From contig NC_092670.1 in NCBI RefSeq assembly GCF_964355755.1, positions 12,213,201-12,277,200 of the forward strand: DNA of 64,000 nt. Reading direction: 5' to 3'. The translations under genes and the position numbers were made by a program. This DNA is from Antedon mediterranea (taxonomy: Eukaryota; Echinodermata; Crinoidea; Comatulida; Antedonidae). The notes under the pieces were generated by a model. That model worked only from the letters and a program-made list of their open reading frames with translations, was not told the origin of the DNA and ran no database searches. This document shows, one piece after another, positions 37,326 through 48,339 of the stretch; positions within the stretch are counted from its first letter, which is position 1; each line of letters starts with the position of its first letter.

Positions 37326-38377
37326 TATATCGCATCCGTAAGTTTGGTTCTTCAAACACTGCGAAATATTAAATTAATTATCTTATTGAAGAACTATGCT
37401 TTACTCTTAAAAACTAAACTGATCTCTTACAAAATGAAGCGATGCTCATAAATATGGCAGTGATAAAAAGAAACTAGAATCAGTGATTTTGACGTTTCGT
37501 AATTATAATTGACATTGCCACTGTATCGATCCGTATCACCCTCAGGCCAAACTAGATCGAAATTCCCGCCATCTGTTTGGAAAGACCACCCGAGTTTCTT
37601 TAACCGTCTGTCCATATTGACTTTGTCCATTATTGGCTATGCAGAAAAGGGCAATTTGTGTTTGCTCCCGAGTCAATCCCCTTGCTTGAAATTGTTTATC
37701 ACTGTAAACGAAGTTTTGTTTATTCAGCAGGCCTTTTTCCATCCTTGTTTTCGATAGATTGCAAATTTGAAATTGTATTAATAATATAATGCTATGTTGT
37801 TGCCAAGACTGTATTGTTACCCGGGTTACGCCCACTTCTATTTATGTTTTTCAGTATAACCATGGAGGACCATGAGGGAAGAGTGAACGTACACTGCATC
37901 ACCAGGGGTAAAGATACACAATACTAATAGTTCAGCGTATTTTAGGCCTAGGCACATTTTATGTTCACAGTAATTGCGTACTAATATTACTGTACGTCCA
38001 TTCTTGGTGCGCAAATGCAACTGTCGATGTACCTCAACTTTATAAGTTATTATGAATTTCTAAAACATTCTAAAATGTAATAGTATGAGTGAGCGATTGA
38101 ATTTTCACTCTAACAGAGATTTTAATATCCAATATGAAATCCAATGCCACCCCTATAATGTTATTTTAATTCGATAAAATGTTTTATCTTAATTACCATT
38201 TTAATTGGAAGTTAATACAACTTAATAAGTACAATAATTAGTAAATTAATCGGTCGTTAGACGTGTAACTTTCACCTAACTTTTAGCTGGCTAATTACAC
38301 GTTTAGTTAAATCATAAAACCAAATTATGTTATGAAATAATTAGTTCTTTGCTTTTTAAATCCTGTATTACTTTTAA
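37326..38377. other. Upstream of the TSP1-vWA gene; unassigned ORF
   Basis: Should contain the 5' UTR and promoter of the minus-strand gene, but no TATA box is convincing. A minus-strand frame 37427-37630 begins just after an acceptor-like CCCTTTTCTGCATAG and encodes MDKVNMDRRLKKLGWSFQTD and on, with no recognised domain. It might be an exon of another gene or a chance frame. Confidence 0.35.
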
Positions 38378-38740
38378 TCTTGTACATAATTTATTTCAAG
38401 TTTCCTTGTACTATACATACCTATTAAATCATTTTTTTAAAACTTTTATTTTACTTACTCACTGATTATGGACGCATCTTCATTCAAGAAGTGCGACACT
38501 GTTTCAAAAGTATTACTTTTGTTAATGTTATTTTTTTATATCTTGTACATAATTTAGTTTAAGTTTCCTTGTACTGTAAATAGGCCTATTGTTAAATCAT
38601 TTTTTTTCTCTAACTTTTTACTTACTCTGGACGCACCTTCATTCAAGAAGTGTGCCGCTGTTTCAAACGTATAGCTTCCAAATAAATTATTATTATTGTA
38701 ATTATTATTATTATTATTATGTATATTAAACTGTTGCTAC
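38378..38740 (+). repeat. Tandem duplicated LINE-like 3' UTR
   Basis: Two about 150-bp direct repeats share CTTGTACATAATTTA, AAGTTTCCTTGTACT and CTTCATTCAAGAAGTG (first unit from 38378, second from about 38540). The second unit runs into CAAATAAATTATTATTATT and an ATT microsatellite, as at the 3' end of a non-LTR element. No coding part remains. Confidence 0.55.
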
Positions 38741-38969
38741 GTTCTCGTTAAGCTTACAAAATCAAACATTCAGTGTACGTATTTTAAGGGATTATTGGTT
38801 ACTTTCGATATTCAAATAGAGAATTAGTGTCACAGTTCCAATCTGTGCTAATCCCGTAAAACAAAACATCCATCAAACACTTAAGTGAAATAATACTGAA
38901 CACATATGTAGGTTAGAACTTAAAACTGAGCTCTTCAATAAGGACTGAAGATCGACGTGCATCATTTAA

Positions 38970-39337
38970 AGATGTATTGTCCCTCTGAAAAGCAATTTTT
39001 AAATTTTTTTTTATTGAATATGCCATTTTAATGTCACATTTTTCTGTTGTCTTGGTCAATTAATTTTGTTTTTTTAGGCTATTTCGTGGTTTATTTTACA
39101 TCAACATTTTCATTTTCACACTTGTGCTAAACAGCGCATAGACACTATTTGTATTTTGCGCTATATAAATTTAAAACCATTAAACCATTAGTTATCCACT
39201 TTGACAAAAAATTAGATCAACAACAAAATTATTTACCTGAAATATTATTTTGTTCGTTTTTTTTTCTACAAAATACCATATTCAAAGTCTAATTTAATTA
39301 ATCTTCATTTTTCATGTTTTTGGGGGACAATACATCT
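38970..39337. mobile_element. TTAA-flanked family 2 MITE with nested insertion
   Basis: AGATGTATTGTCCCTC at the left, GGGGGACAATACATCT at the right, TTAA on both flanks (38966-38969 and 39338-39341). Family homology is broken between about 39038 and 39188 by sequence ending GCGCTATATAAAT and a short ACCATTAA repeat. That looks like a LINE or SINE 3' tail inserted into the MITE. Confidence 0.8.
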
Positions 39338-39365
39338 TTAACAATCCAGGCATTAGTAATGTATG

Positions 39366-39605
39366 TAAAGCTTATGGTCACATTGAGTTCTGGTGACCAA
39401 CAAGACAATTTACGTAAGTTTTTTATTATTACATGTTGTACGGAATCCGGAATGCGTTTAGTGTGGAGCTTTTAAAAAGCTACGTTCACATTGAGCCCGC
39501 ATTCCGTTCCGGATATTGAATATATCGTTAAAATGAGGTAGTGTTAAAGAATACATCAGTTAACACTAAAACGCATTCGGATTTCGTACAAAATGTAATG
39601 TCAAT
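39366..39605. mobile_element. Foldback element with GTCACATTGAG ends
   Basis: GCTTATGGTCACATTGAGTT at 39370 is mirrored by GTTTAGTGTGGAGCTTTT near 39456-39473. That arm folds on a second AAAAGCTACGTTCACATTGA at 39474-39493, and GGAATGCG pairs with CGCATTCC around this centre. A further half copy (GGCTCACATTGAGTT) lies near 40403. Borders are uncertain. Confidence 0.5.
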
Positions 39606-40031
39606 GAAAAACTAAACGCAACGTCTTTTCGGTCAGCGGAGCTCAATTTGACTATTGGCTTGTTACTTGTATATTGATGCCTGTTTAAAGACAGATATAA
39701 ATAAGCCTAAACAATTGATTTAGGCTCGTGAGCGTTTCTATAATATTGACCGTTTCAACTACGATTTATTAGGACTATACTCGTCTTTGGTGTAAGACTC
39801 TACACACGATGAAGATTGATACGAAATAAATAGAATTGCGTGTTTGCATAGAGCTCAAACAAAACACATGCAGTCAATTTAAAGAATGTTTGTTGGTATT
39901 AATCTGGACATTTTTACTTAAATATCAGGGGAACAAGACATCAGCAGAAACATTAATGCCGTAGAGACTCTTGTTTAGCATGTAAAACAAATTAGGCTAT
40001 AGCATGCAAATTATTATAATACCGATTAAGT

Positions 40032-40159
40032 AAGCTCTGTCTACACTATCAAACTAGTTTGACAAAAAAGTGTGATATGTCACAAATGTGGTAGGGATAT
40101 GACATCATCATGTCCATGGGTACATTACATTTTGTTGTCTGATAGTGTAGACAGAGCTT
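40032..40159. mobile_element. Family 3 MITE, full length
   Basis: A perfect TIR of about 20 bp: AAGCTCTGTCTACACTATCA at the left and TGATAGTGTAGACAGAGCTT at the right. The interior contains GTGTGATATGTCAC and TATGACATCATCATGTCCAT, shared with the copies at 23954 and 44430. Confidence 0.85.
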
Positions 40160-41095
40160 CAATACATTTGTTAAACATTCATAGTTTTACGGAAACTACA
40201 GAAACATTATTTTATAATTCAGCTGATACGATTTTCGGCACATACTGTGTAGAACTGTTGAGTTTCTCGATGTTTCGCTAATATCATTCACATTCGATTT
40301 CTCGGGGTTGAGAGTGAAGATAGTCAAGAAAATTAAATGGGGAATATATAGGCCTATAGGTGAGGTTGGGTGCACGTGAGGAAACACCCTTTCTAAAACA
40401 TAGGCTCACATTGAGTTTTGGGAGTAATTTTTTTTTTTTATAGATTTTGATACCTTTTACACTGGATATATTATGTACTATGTAATAGTTTATTAATTAG
40501 GAAAATGTCTGCAATGCCAAGATTTTACTTGATAGCCATATGAAAGATGAAATTAAAAAAAAACGTGTAGCCACAGCATAAACAGATGCTAGTTTATCTT
40601 TTTGGAGAATCTAAAGATTTGTTGTTCCCAAAAACAAGAAAAAAACATTATAAAATTAGGATTTGAATAGGCTATCCAAAGACAAAAAAAACAAAAAAAT
40701 AAATCATGTTTTCACTAATTAATACGGTAACAAATTAAACGTTTACATTCAACCGATAAACTAGCAGCCAATTTGACGATTGTTTTCTTGACATAATTTT
40801 TTTTCGATTTAATTTTAGGTCAAAGTGAATAACTATTATGTAACACTAAAATTGCATATTCAACAAAAAAATCTAACAAATACATTTTTTCACAAGGAGG
40901 GGGGAGGGACACAAATTAAATTTCACACATGAGTGGGCAACAACAGCGCCATCTATGACTATTATTTCACAGTTGCTGTTATTTATGATCTTTTTCTTCA
41001 TCTTCAACACATGTGAAAGAAGGAGTTTGTTGAGCATTATAAAATAGACTAAAACTATAAAATAAATAAGTTGATTGTTACTAATCTCAGGCAGT
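40160..41095. other. WDR12 upstream region with decayed MITE
   Basis: 40612-40912 is a diverged family 2 copy (TTGTTCCCAAAAACAAGAA, CTAGCAGCCAATTTGACGA, CAAAGTGAATAACTATTATG) without clean ends. The WDR12 promoter should lie just before 41096, but no core motif is convincing. Confidence 0.5.
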
Positions 41096-44000
41096 ATGGA
41101 CCCTAAAAGTGCTGGATCATATTTACAGGCGCGATTTGTAACAAAAGATCTAAAGTAAGTTAGTTTAACAGCACAGCTCAATTGACCATGAGAAATAAGC
41201 CTCCCGATAGAAAAGCTACGTTACGTAGGCTCCAACTCTCTGTGTCGTGTCGTACCACAGTACACAAAGTGAAGTGTTTGTGATATTTGTACTAAGATTA
41301 AAAAAGTCTACATCTGTGACCTGTGTTTACTTGGGTCCTCCTTTTTTACTAGCATGATTGTATGATTCTAGACCTAGTGCTAAGTAATAAACTAATCTTC
41401 GTTATATAATATATATATAAAGGTAAAGCAGTCTGTAAAGTCTAAACTTAGAGAGCTGTAAAATGAGTATGGTCTATCTATCCGCTGCTCTTACTCAAAA
41501 AGTATAATTAAAGTAAATAATTACAATTTGGCCTGTGTTGCAAAAACTAACAAGACCTCAGAAGCAAATACCTAAGACTTGATCCAGAAAAATGAAAATC
41601 CTCAGAAACTGTTGCTAAACTGTAGTGTATGACTACAGTACACGCATAGCCATAGAGTTTGTTTGTTTTATCTTTATACTGGGTGACCTCTTCAGTCAAA
41701 GACTGATCTCCCAGAGGGCCCAGTTGGTGATCAGTGGCTGTGATGTACTAATACACCGGGGTAACCCCCTACTTGTCTCGAAAGATGTACTAGGTTCTTT
41801 AAAGTGCACACGAGCAAGTTGTGTACACTGGACCTACGGTTTATAGTCCTTATCCGAGAAGACTCGTTCTACCACCAGAACCATGGAGTGAGTGAGCCTC
41901 AAACCCCTGCCGATGTTATGGCTACGTGATTACGGTTCCACTGTCTTAACCGCTCGGCCACTCACTCACTATCAGCAACTTGGTTGTTGGGAATCTTGGT
42001 GATATGGTGGGTAGGTGGACATTCGTATAAAATGTAACTGCTGTTGGTGATAAACTGCATGCATACAATATGATACATATACATGGAGAACATTACTTTT
42101 TAATAGAGATGACGGTAGATAATACAAAAATGTTTATGCCTACAGTGTATATCTGTTCATAAATTGATTACAAATGTGGTGCAAAATTTTGTTTTGTCAG
42201 ATTTTAAGTACAGACAGCCTGTTTGAGAATATATGTATAGTGTATACGTACTGTATACTGTTTGATATTGAAATAACTAACCTACCATGTACTACTGTAG
42301 GTGTCAATCACTGTCGATTTGCTATCTTAAGCGACGTCAATCAACGTCATTGGAGCTAGATTTAGATCTCAAAACTCATGAGAAAATGTGTATACAATAA
42401 CATTATTAATATTTGGATATTCTTCATGGCTGTTAAATTGACATTCAATAATACAGTTTATGTATTATTATTATTATCCCAGAAGACTTGTTCTACCACC
42501 AGAATAATAGCCAGGGAGGGCCTTGAACCTGTGCCAAATTTGGCTATGGTTTGCGGCAGGTGCCTTGGCCACTTGACAATTACAGTATACTAATTTCATT
42601 CTAACTAAACACCATATTTTTCACAATCCATAGGTTTGCAGTCCCAGAATCGCCCTTTTCTGTGCCTGAAAATGTGGGACCTCAAGAATTGAGTGCACTT
42701 ATTAATAAGTTACTGAATGAAGGTACAAATTTTTTTGTTTTGGTTTGTCAAGTTTTGAGTTTTTATTTTAAAGCTCATGTACAGGCATGACTTAAAATAT
42801 GAAATATACTATCTGGTTAGATGTACTTAAAACAAATATGTGTAACAGAAATGATGACAAAAAAACATGAATTGGCATTAAAAACATGAAAATTGCCAAA
42901 TACAAAATTTGGCAAAATTCTGCTATAACAGCCAAACAGAGTTTTTTAAGTAGTTAACCAATGCAATAACATATCAGGTGACTCCCTAGAAAATGAAAAA
43001 AGTGCAAAAAAAAAGTCGGTGGATAATTTTTAGTGTAGCACAAAAAAAAAAAATCTGAAGTTGAATAAAAACATCAGAAACGTAAAATTGAAGTAATATT
43101 ACCTATATTTAGTCATCTGATAATATTTTTTACCACCACACCGTTTATCTTTCCTAATTGTTTAAATCTGCCTCTCTATTTACAACATTTGTGTACAAAA
43201 GAATAGGGTTTTACTGTGTAATTTAATTCCCACTGATGAACAAAATCCCAAAAATTATAAAACATAGGGGAAATTATAGATTGATAATTATTATAATTAG
43301 AATGTATGATCAATAGAATCATAACAGATTAACAAATTAAATGTTACACTTTGCAGAGAAAGCAGAGGAAGATGTCCAACAGATCGACTTTGACTTCCTC
43401 ATCGATGGGGAACTCCTACGAGTCTCTGTTAGCAACCACATGGAAGAGAAGGGAATATCCTCTGAAACTGTCGTAGAGATTGAATATTTTGAGAAACATC
43501 CAGCTCCAACTCCAGAGGGCAGTCTGTTACATGACGATTGGGTTAGCTCTGTACAAGGCCTTAAAGACAGGTGGGGTTAAGTGGAGAGATTAGATAAAAA
43601 GAATAAGGATATTATGGTTTATTTTTCCAAAATTACAACTAATTTAAACAGCGCAGCCTGATTATAAGCACATCAGATTTTTTTGATAATTTACCAACTG
43701 TAAACAGACTTTTTGACAATGGTTTACGATTTCTAAACAAAAATACTTTAAAAAAAAACCATATTACAGTACAAAACCATCATACAGTAGCAGTTTCCCC
43801 TAATACTAAGTGTGTCTCCTTACTACGTGTGTCACCTGAATAGGGGTTGGCAATACTAATAGTGTAATATAGTTCCTCTCATTTTTTTCAAAGTGTCCCC
43901 TCGAGATAGGAATGTCCCCTGAAAAGGGGGTTTTCGCAGAAGAGGTATTCTACTGTATTTTTAAACAATTTATTGAAATATAACCAAATTCAGCGGTCAT

Positions 44001-47000
44001 CTCAGTTAGAAAATATCGGTCCTTAGAATGCAAATTTGGCCATCTAATCGCCAAATTAATGTAGACCTGTTAGCGGACACTTTTTCTGGCCTGATGACAT
44101 CTTAAACTTTAGTTCAATAATAATTCTTTCAATGCATTTCAGAATTATAACTGGTTCTTACGACAACACGGTACGGATGTGGAACACACAAGGTGAAAAC
44201 TTAATGACATTGAGTTACCATTCAGATCCTGTCAAATGTGTGTCGTGGATAAAGAAAGGTATGGCAAATAAAACGGTGACAACATTTTAATCAATACAGA
44301 AACAAAACCATACAAATGAAGATATTTCTCACAAAAACATGCAATACCAAAACACAGCAAAACTTTTTCATCAGTCAATGAAGCTGAACCTGGGTGCACA
44401 CAAAATGAATGACTAATGTGTGTGTGTAAAGCTCTGTCTACACTATAAACTAGTTTGAGAAAAAAAGTGTGATGTGCCCCAATATGGTAGTTAATATGAC
44501 ATCATCGTGTCCATATATAGGTTTTATAGTGTGGACAGAGCTTAAACTCTCGAGTTTTTCTAGGTGATGTAAATGGGTAACTACTCTATTTGTAATCATG
44601 CTAAACTGTCATTAATATGGAGTTATGCTTTAAATCAAATAATTACTAAACAAAACATACAATGTTTTCAGATGGTGAGACCAGTTTACTCGTCTCCGGA
44701 TCACATGATCAGACTTTAGTGATATGGGAAGTGAATGAAGAGAAACAGACGTACCAGGCATTACATAGCTGTAGGGGGCATGCAAGGAGTGTGGATACTG
44801 TAGCTGTTGATAAAAGTGGTACCAAGATATGTAGTGGGTCCTTTGACAGTATGATTAAAATCTGGTCAGCAGGTAATTTACCACTGTTACTTGGGAAAGT
44901 TTCATGATACACTGCTACATTTTGTCACTTGTGATACTGTAACACAGGAATTGTTTTAGTGATTAGGATAACAACTGTGATACTATAGATTTGGCTTGAT
45001 GCATACATTTACATAACATTTGCTTGTACTAGAATCAGCTAGCTTATCAATTCCTACAGTATGCCCGTCTTCATTAATAAAAAACTGTAGAACTTTCCTT
45101 AAATTAATACCAAATCCTTTTTTTTTATTATCACGGTTTTCTACGACAGTAATATGCATTGTTTAACATATACCCCTTTCACACCAAAACAAAACTCTGG
45201 AGTTGACGCCCCGGTGTTTTGGTGCGAAAGGTAACATCAAACAACTCTGGAGTTCAAAACAGCCGGGTTGAACAGCTGAACGTTCTCAGGACGGGCGAAC
45301 TGCGGGGAAAGGTACCAAAATCAAACTCCGAGTTTTTAGGTCAAAAGGTCATCCTCACACGATCACTTATTGCTGCTTTAGTTTATTTCAAAATACATAG
45401 CTGGTCTAAAAAATAATAAGTAGTATCAATAAAACATTATATGACTGACTTCTGAGACTTTTGAAAATAATTATTAAATTAAAAATATTATCAAACAAAA
45501 TAGACTGCAACATTTACAATTTTATTTTATAAACCCTGGTGTTGCTAGATTGGTGTGAAAGGGGTATCTCCGGAGTTTCTCGACGTTTTGAATGGTCATA
45601 AACCCCGGGGTGTCTCCGGAGATCACTCTGGAGTTTTGGTGTGAAAGGGGTAATAGTGGAAATAGAAATTGGTGCTCACATGATTACAAAACCATGCATG
45701 CTGCTACTGAAATTCAAATTGTAGTTGATGATGAAATAATAAACACATAAACACTTTAATTTTGATTAGTTCCTGGAACAACTGAAGACAAATCGGAACG
45801 AATAGAGGACCAACATAAAAAGAAAATCAGATCAGAAAAAAATCAACCACTCACAAGGGTAATTTTTAAAGAAAAACAAAATATAAAGTACTGTACTGTA
45901 TACATACATCAGCTTAGCCTGAAATTCTGTCGTCTTAACTTTTTGATGACGATAAAGTTGCCATTTTCCCGTTAATACGGAGAACTACTAGAAATAATGT
46001 ACATATAACCTTAAATATACAGTTCAAAATACACTTAAACGTGGAAATTTCAAATCTCTAAATAATATTTGAACTTTTAATTTAATTGTTTAACGAAATA
46101 ACATTTTTATTGGGTTAAAATGGCTGCGTTAAAAGCAATACATTCTGCGCGGCATTTGAATGCGAGGCTCCTGGTTAGGAAGGCTAGGCCTATTTTGTTC
46201 CACCAGAGCCAAGCGATTCAGAAGGGCCCCACGCCGCGAGACAGAGGGGAGGGAGAGAGATATAACTAATAAAACAGATATGTCGACTGTATATGGATAT
46301 ACAGGATATTCGTCGTCCTCCCCTAACCGTCGTGTTTTGTAAAGTCCCTACTATTAATCATTTAGGACAAATTCAGAAGATGGCATCTCAAAAGCCTAGT
46401 ATTATTTTGTTAATAGACTCCGCTCCTGACACTAGACGGACACAGGGAGGCAGTATCATCAGTTTTGTGGTACAAAAACAATGAAGTGTGCAGTGCATCA
46501 TGGGATCACACAATACAATTATGGGATGTTGAATCTGGTGTGCAGAAATCAACACTGGTAAGGCTTATTTACTATTAATATTAGTAGAAATTTATTTTTG
46601 CTTTAAGTATTTGAGTTGTATATGCAAAACTTGTATTTTTTTTTTTTTTTACTTTACAGACTGGTACTAAGGTATTTCTTTCAATTGCAAATTCTGAAAG
46701 CTGCGGTCTGTTAGCATCCGGAAATGCTGACCGGCATATCAGAATATGGGATCCACGAAGCAGCGAAGGCACTGTTGTCAAATCGTCTCTCTCGCATCAC
46801 AACGGTTGGGTGACCACAGTGGATTGGTCACGTGTGAATCCAAACCAGTTAATCTCCGGTTCCTATGATCAAACTTTTAAATTGTGGGACATAAGAAGTC
46901 CGAAGGCTCCACTATACAATATGTCTGGATTAGGAGATAAAGTCTTAACTGTTAACTGGAACATTCCTGAGGTAAAGCTGACTTTTTAATAATATTTTTA

Positions 47001-47408
47001 ACTAATTAAAAAAGTAAAATACTTCTTCATTTATTTGACAAAAATGTTTCATATTGCGTTTATTTTAATATTGGTTGGTTCAAACACTTTTCAGTCATAT
47101 AACACATACAGTATCACCAGCACACCCTATCAAGGAACACTTTTCTGTGAAACAAGTGAGGGGCAATATATATAAGCCCAACCTTTATTAAGGTGACACA
47201 AAACGAAACATTGATGTTCGATTCGCCGTGCCGGAACAGGTGTGAAAGACCCTTTAAGGGGACACTTTGCTGGGTTATTAAGGTGTCCAACTGCATACAT
47301 TTTGTTGAATTATAGAACTCTTCTTTTTTTATATTTCAGTTGCTACTCTTTGGAGGAGCCGACAACTGTCTACATGTTTTTCGCTCTGCTGAGATCATTC
47401 CAAGGTGA
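41096..47408 (+). CDS. WDR12: WDR12 ribosome biogenesis protein, complete 9-exon gene
   Basis: Exons: 41096-41154, 42634-42722, 43357-43570, 44143-44258, 44672-44872, 45770-45858, 46417-46557, 46660-46971 and 47340-47408. All are GT-AG with matching phases; the total is 1290 nt, or 429 residues plus TGA (human WDR12 is 423). The N-terminus ([20 protein letters not shown], then [29 protein letters not shown]) is the NLE domain. Seven WD repeats follow: [72 protein letters not shown] and [12 protein letters not shown] charged [18 protein letters not shown] linker sits between blades 3 and 4, as in the family. Known role: with PES1 and BOP1 it forms the PeBoW complex, needed in the nucleolus for 60S subunit maturation. 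It converges on METTL6. Introns carry SINEs and MITEs, but the reading frame is intact. Confidence 0.95.
41690..41972 (-). mobile_element. tRNA-derived SINE in WDR12 intron 1
   Basis: On the minus strand: GAGTGGCCGAGCGGTTAAGA (A box region, about 41942-41967), B box GGGTTTGAGGC (41896-41906), then the family body (TGGTTCTGGTGGTAGAACGA, TCTCGGATAAGGACTATAAA, TAAAGAACCTAGTAC). The 3' part, lowest coordinates, is diverged. Confidence 0.85.
42480..42590 (-). mobile_element. Truncated SINE fragment in WDR12 intron 1
   Basis: Minus-strand TTCTGGTGGTAGAACAAGTC and a tRNA-like head with AAGTGGCCAAGGCACC and GGTTCAAGGCC, all degraded. Only about 110 bp is left. Confidence 0.65.
43783..43957. mobile_element. 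Pogo/Tigger-like MITE in WDR12 intron 3
   Basis: Ends TACAGTAGCAGTTTCCCC and GGTATTCTACTGTA, TA at both tips. The interior GTGTCCCCTCGAGATAGGAA and TGTCCCCTGAAAAGGGGG fits pogo-type MITEs. Confidence 0.7.
44430..44542. mobile_element. Family 3 MITE with TAA duplication, WDR12 intron 4
   Basis: 113 bp. Starts AGCTCTGTCTACACTATAAA and ends TTTATAGTGTGGACAGAGCT. TAA flanks both sides (44427-44429 and 44543-44545), so this family too may be PIF/Harbinger-like. Confidence 0.85.
45171..45652. mobile_element. MITE with TACCCCTTTCACACC ends, WDR12 intron 5
   Basis: Left TACCCCTTTCACACCAAAAC, right TTTTGGTGTGAAAGGGGTA, plus internal half copies near 45211 and 45548. CTCTGGAGTT and CTCCGGAG motifs repeat inside. 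TA at the tips suggests a Tc1/mariner-like target. The frame 45219-45416 is a by-product. Confidence 0.8.
47201..47257. mobile_element. Half copy of the GGAACAGGTGT MITE, WDR12 intron 8
   Basis: AAACGAAACATTGATGTTCG, then CCGTGCCGGAACAGGTGTGA and AAGACCCTTT. This matches the right arm of the element at 48755-48932; the left arm is absent. Confidence 0.65.
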
Positions 47409-47425
47409 ACATTTGACGTACACAT

Positions 47426-47437
47426 AATAAAAATAAA
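47426..47437 (+). terminator. Candidate poly(A) signals of WDR12
   Basis: Two AATAAA hexamers (47426-47431 and 47432-47437) lie 18 and 24 nt after the WDR12 stop codon. If used, the 3' UTR would be very short. AT-richness means chance occurrence is also possible. Confidence 0.45.
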
Positions 47438-47950
47438 ATATTATTGTGTTACAGTAAATGAAAACTAAACGGTAGTAGACAACTTGAATGCTTAAGTAAT
47501 GAATAGCAGAGCAAATAACTAAAAACTACGTGAGGAAATGAAACGTTTCCTTGGTGCTCCAACAGCTTCCCCGGTTGTGTTAGGGACCACGTCAAAATTA
47601 TTCAGCAGTAACTACATTTTTTTTACATTTTAGTTTGTTTTTATGAGGTTAGTTACTGCAGTAAACAGTGTGTATGATTACACTTTAAAAAAAATTTAAA
47701 GAGTAAATAATGTTGACACTTCCACTTCAACATTGTAGTGACTATAAGGTGCTTAATAGATCTTTGCCATGTGCTTGTATGGCAGTCAGAAGGTCTTTCC
47801 AGGTGTAAATCTTAATACTGCCAATAAAACGTATACTATGAATATTTTCATTTGTGTAAATACTGTATTCATTTTAAATCGATCAGCATTTTGGTCACAA
47901 GCTTTAATGGAGAGTTATCTTAGCGCTCTTTAATCTCTGTATACACACAG

Positions 47951-48325
47951 TCAAAAATGTAATTCACCAAGCATTTTTCCCCTTCACATAATACACCTGG
48001 CATTATGCAAATTACTTATCTAAATATTCATTAAACAATGTCTGGTATGTTAATGGACAGTAGTTTAAAATGTCAGATCACAGAGCCGGAGTCGAAAATG
48101 TAATTCACTAAGTTTATTTCACATAATACACTGTCATTATTCAAATTACTTCTAAATATTCATGAACCATTTCTAATTAGGAAATTAGTTTTAGTATTTG
48201 AATAGTTACTGGCGCTAAAATTCCTAGTTTGCATACACATTTTTATATCACCAGAGTCGAAAATGTTGTATGTCCCGTTTACGTTGTACTACATTCTGCA
48301 AATTTATCTAAATATTCATAAAGAT
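47951..48325. repeat. Three diverged direct repeats between convergent genes
   Basis: Segments at about 47951-48030, 48090-48165 and 48247-48325 share GTCGAAAATGTAATTCAC, TTCACATAATACAC, CAAATTACTT and CTAAATATTCAT. Spacing is about 145-155 bp. The array lies in the 931-bp gap between the WDR12 and METTL6 stops and probably within the METTL6 3' UTR. A minus-strand AATAAA candidate is at 48113-48118. Confidence 0.65.
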
Positions 48326-48339
48326 TACTTTACCATGTG

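Noticed and set aside
37427-37835. Two overlapping minus-strand ORFs upstream of the TSP1-vWA gene as a separate gene
   Set aside because: One has an acceptor-like sequence before its ATG, but there is no donor, partner exon or domain; kept only as a note.
46160-46484. Open frames of 60-63 codons in WDR12 intron 6
   Set aside because: They overlap the intron and the start of exon 7 in the wrong frame; the true frame gives WD-repeat sequence from 46417.
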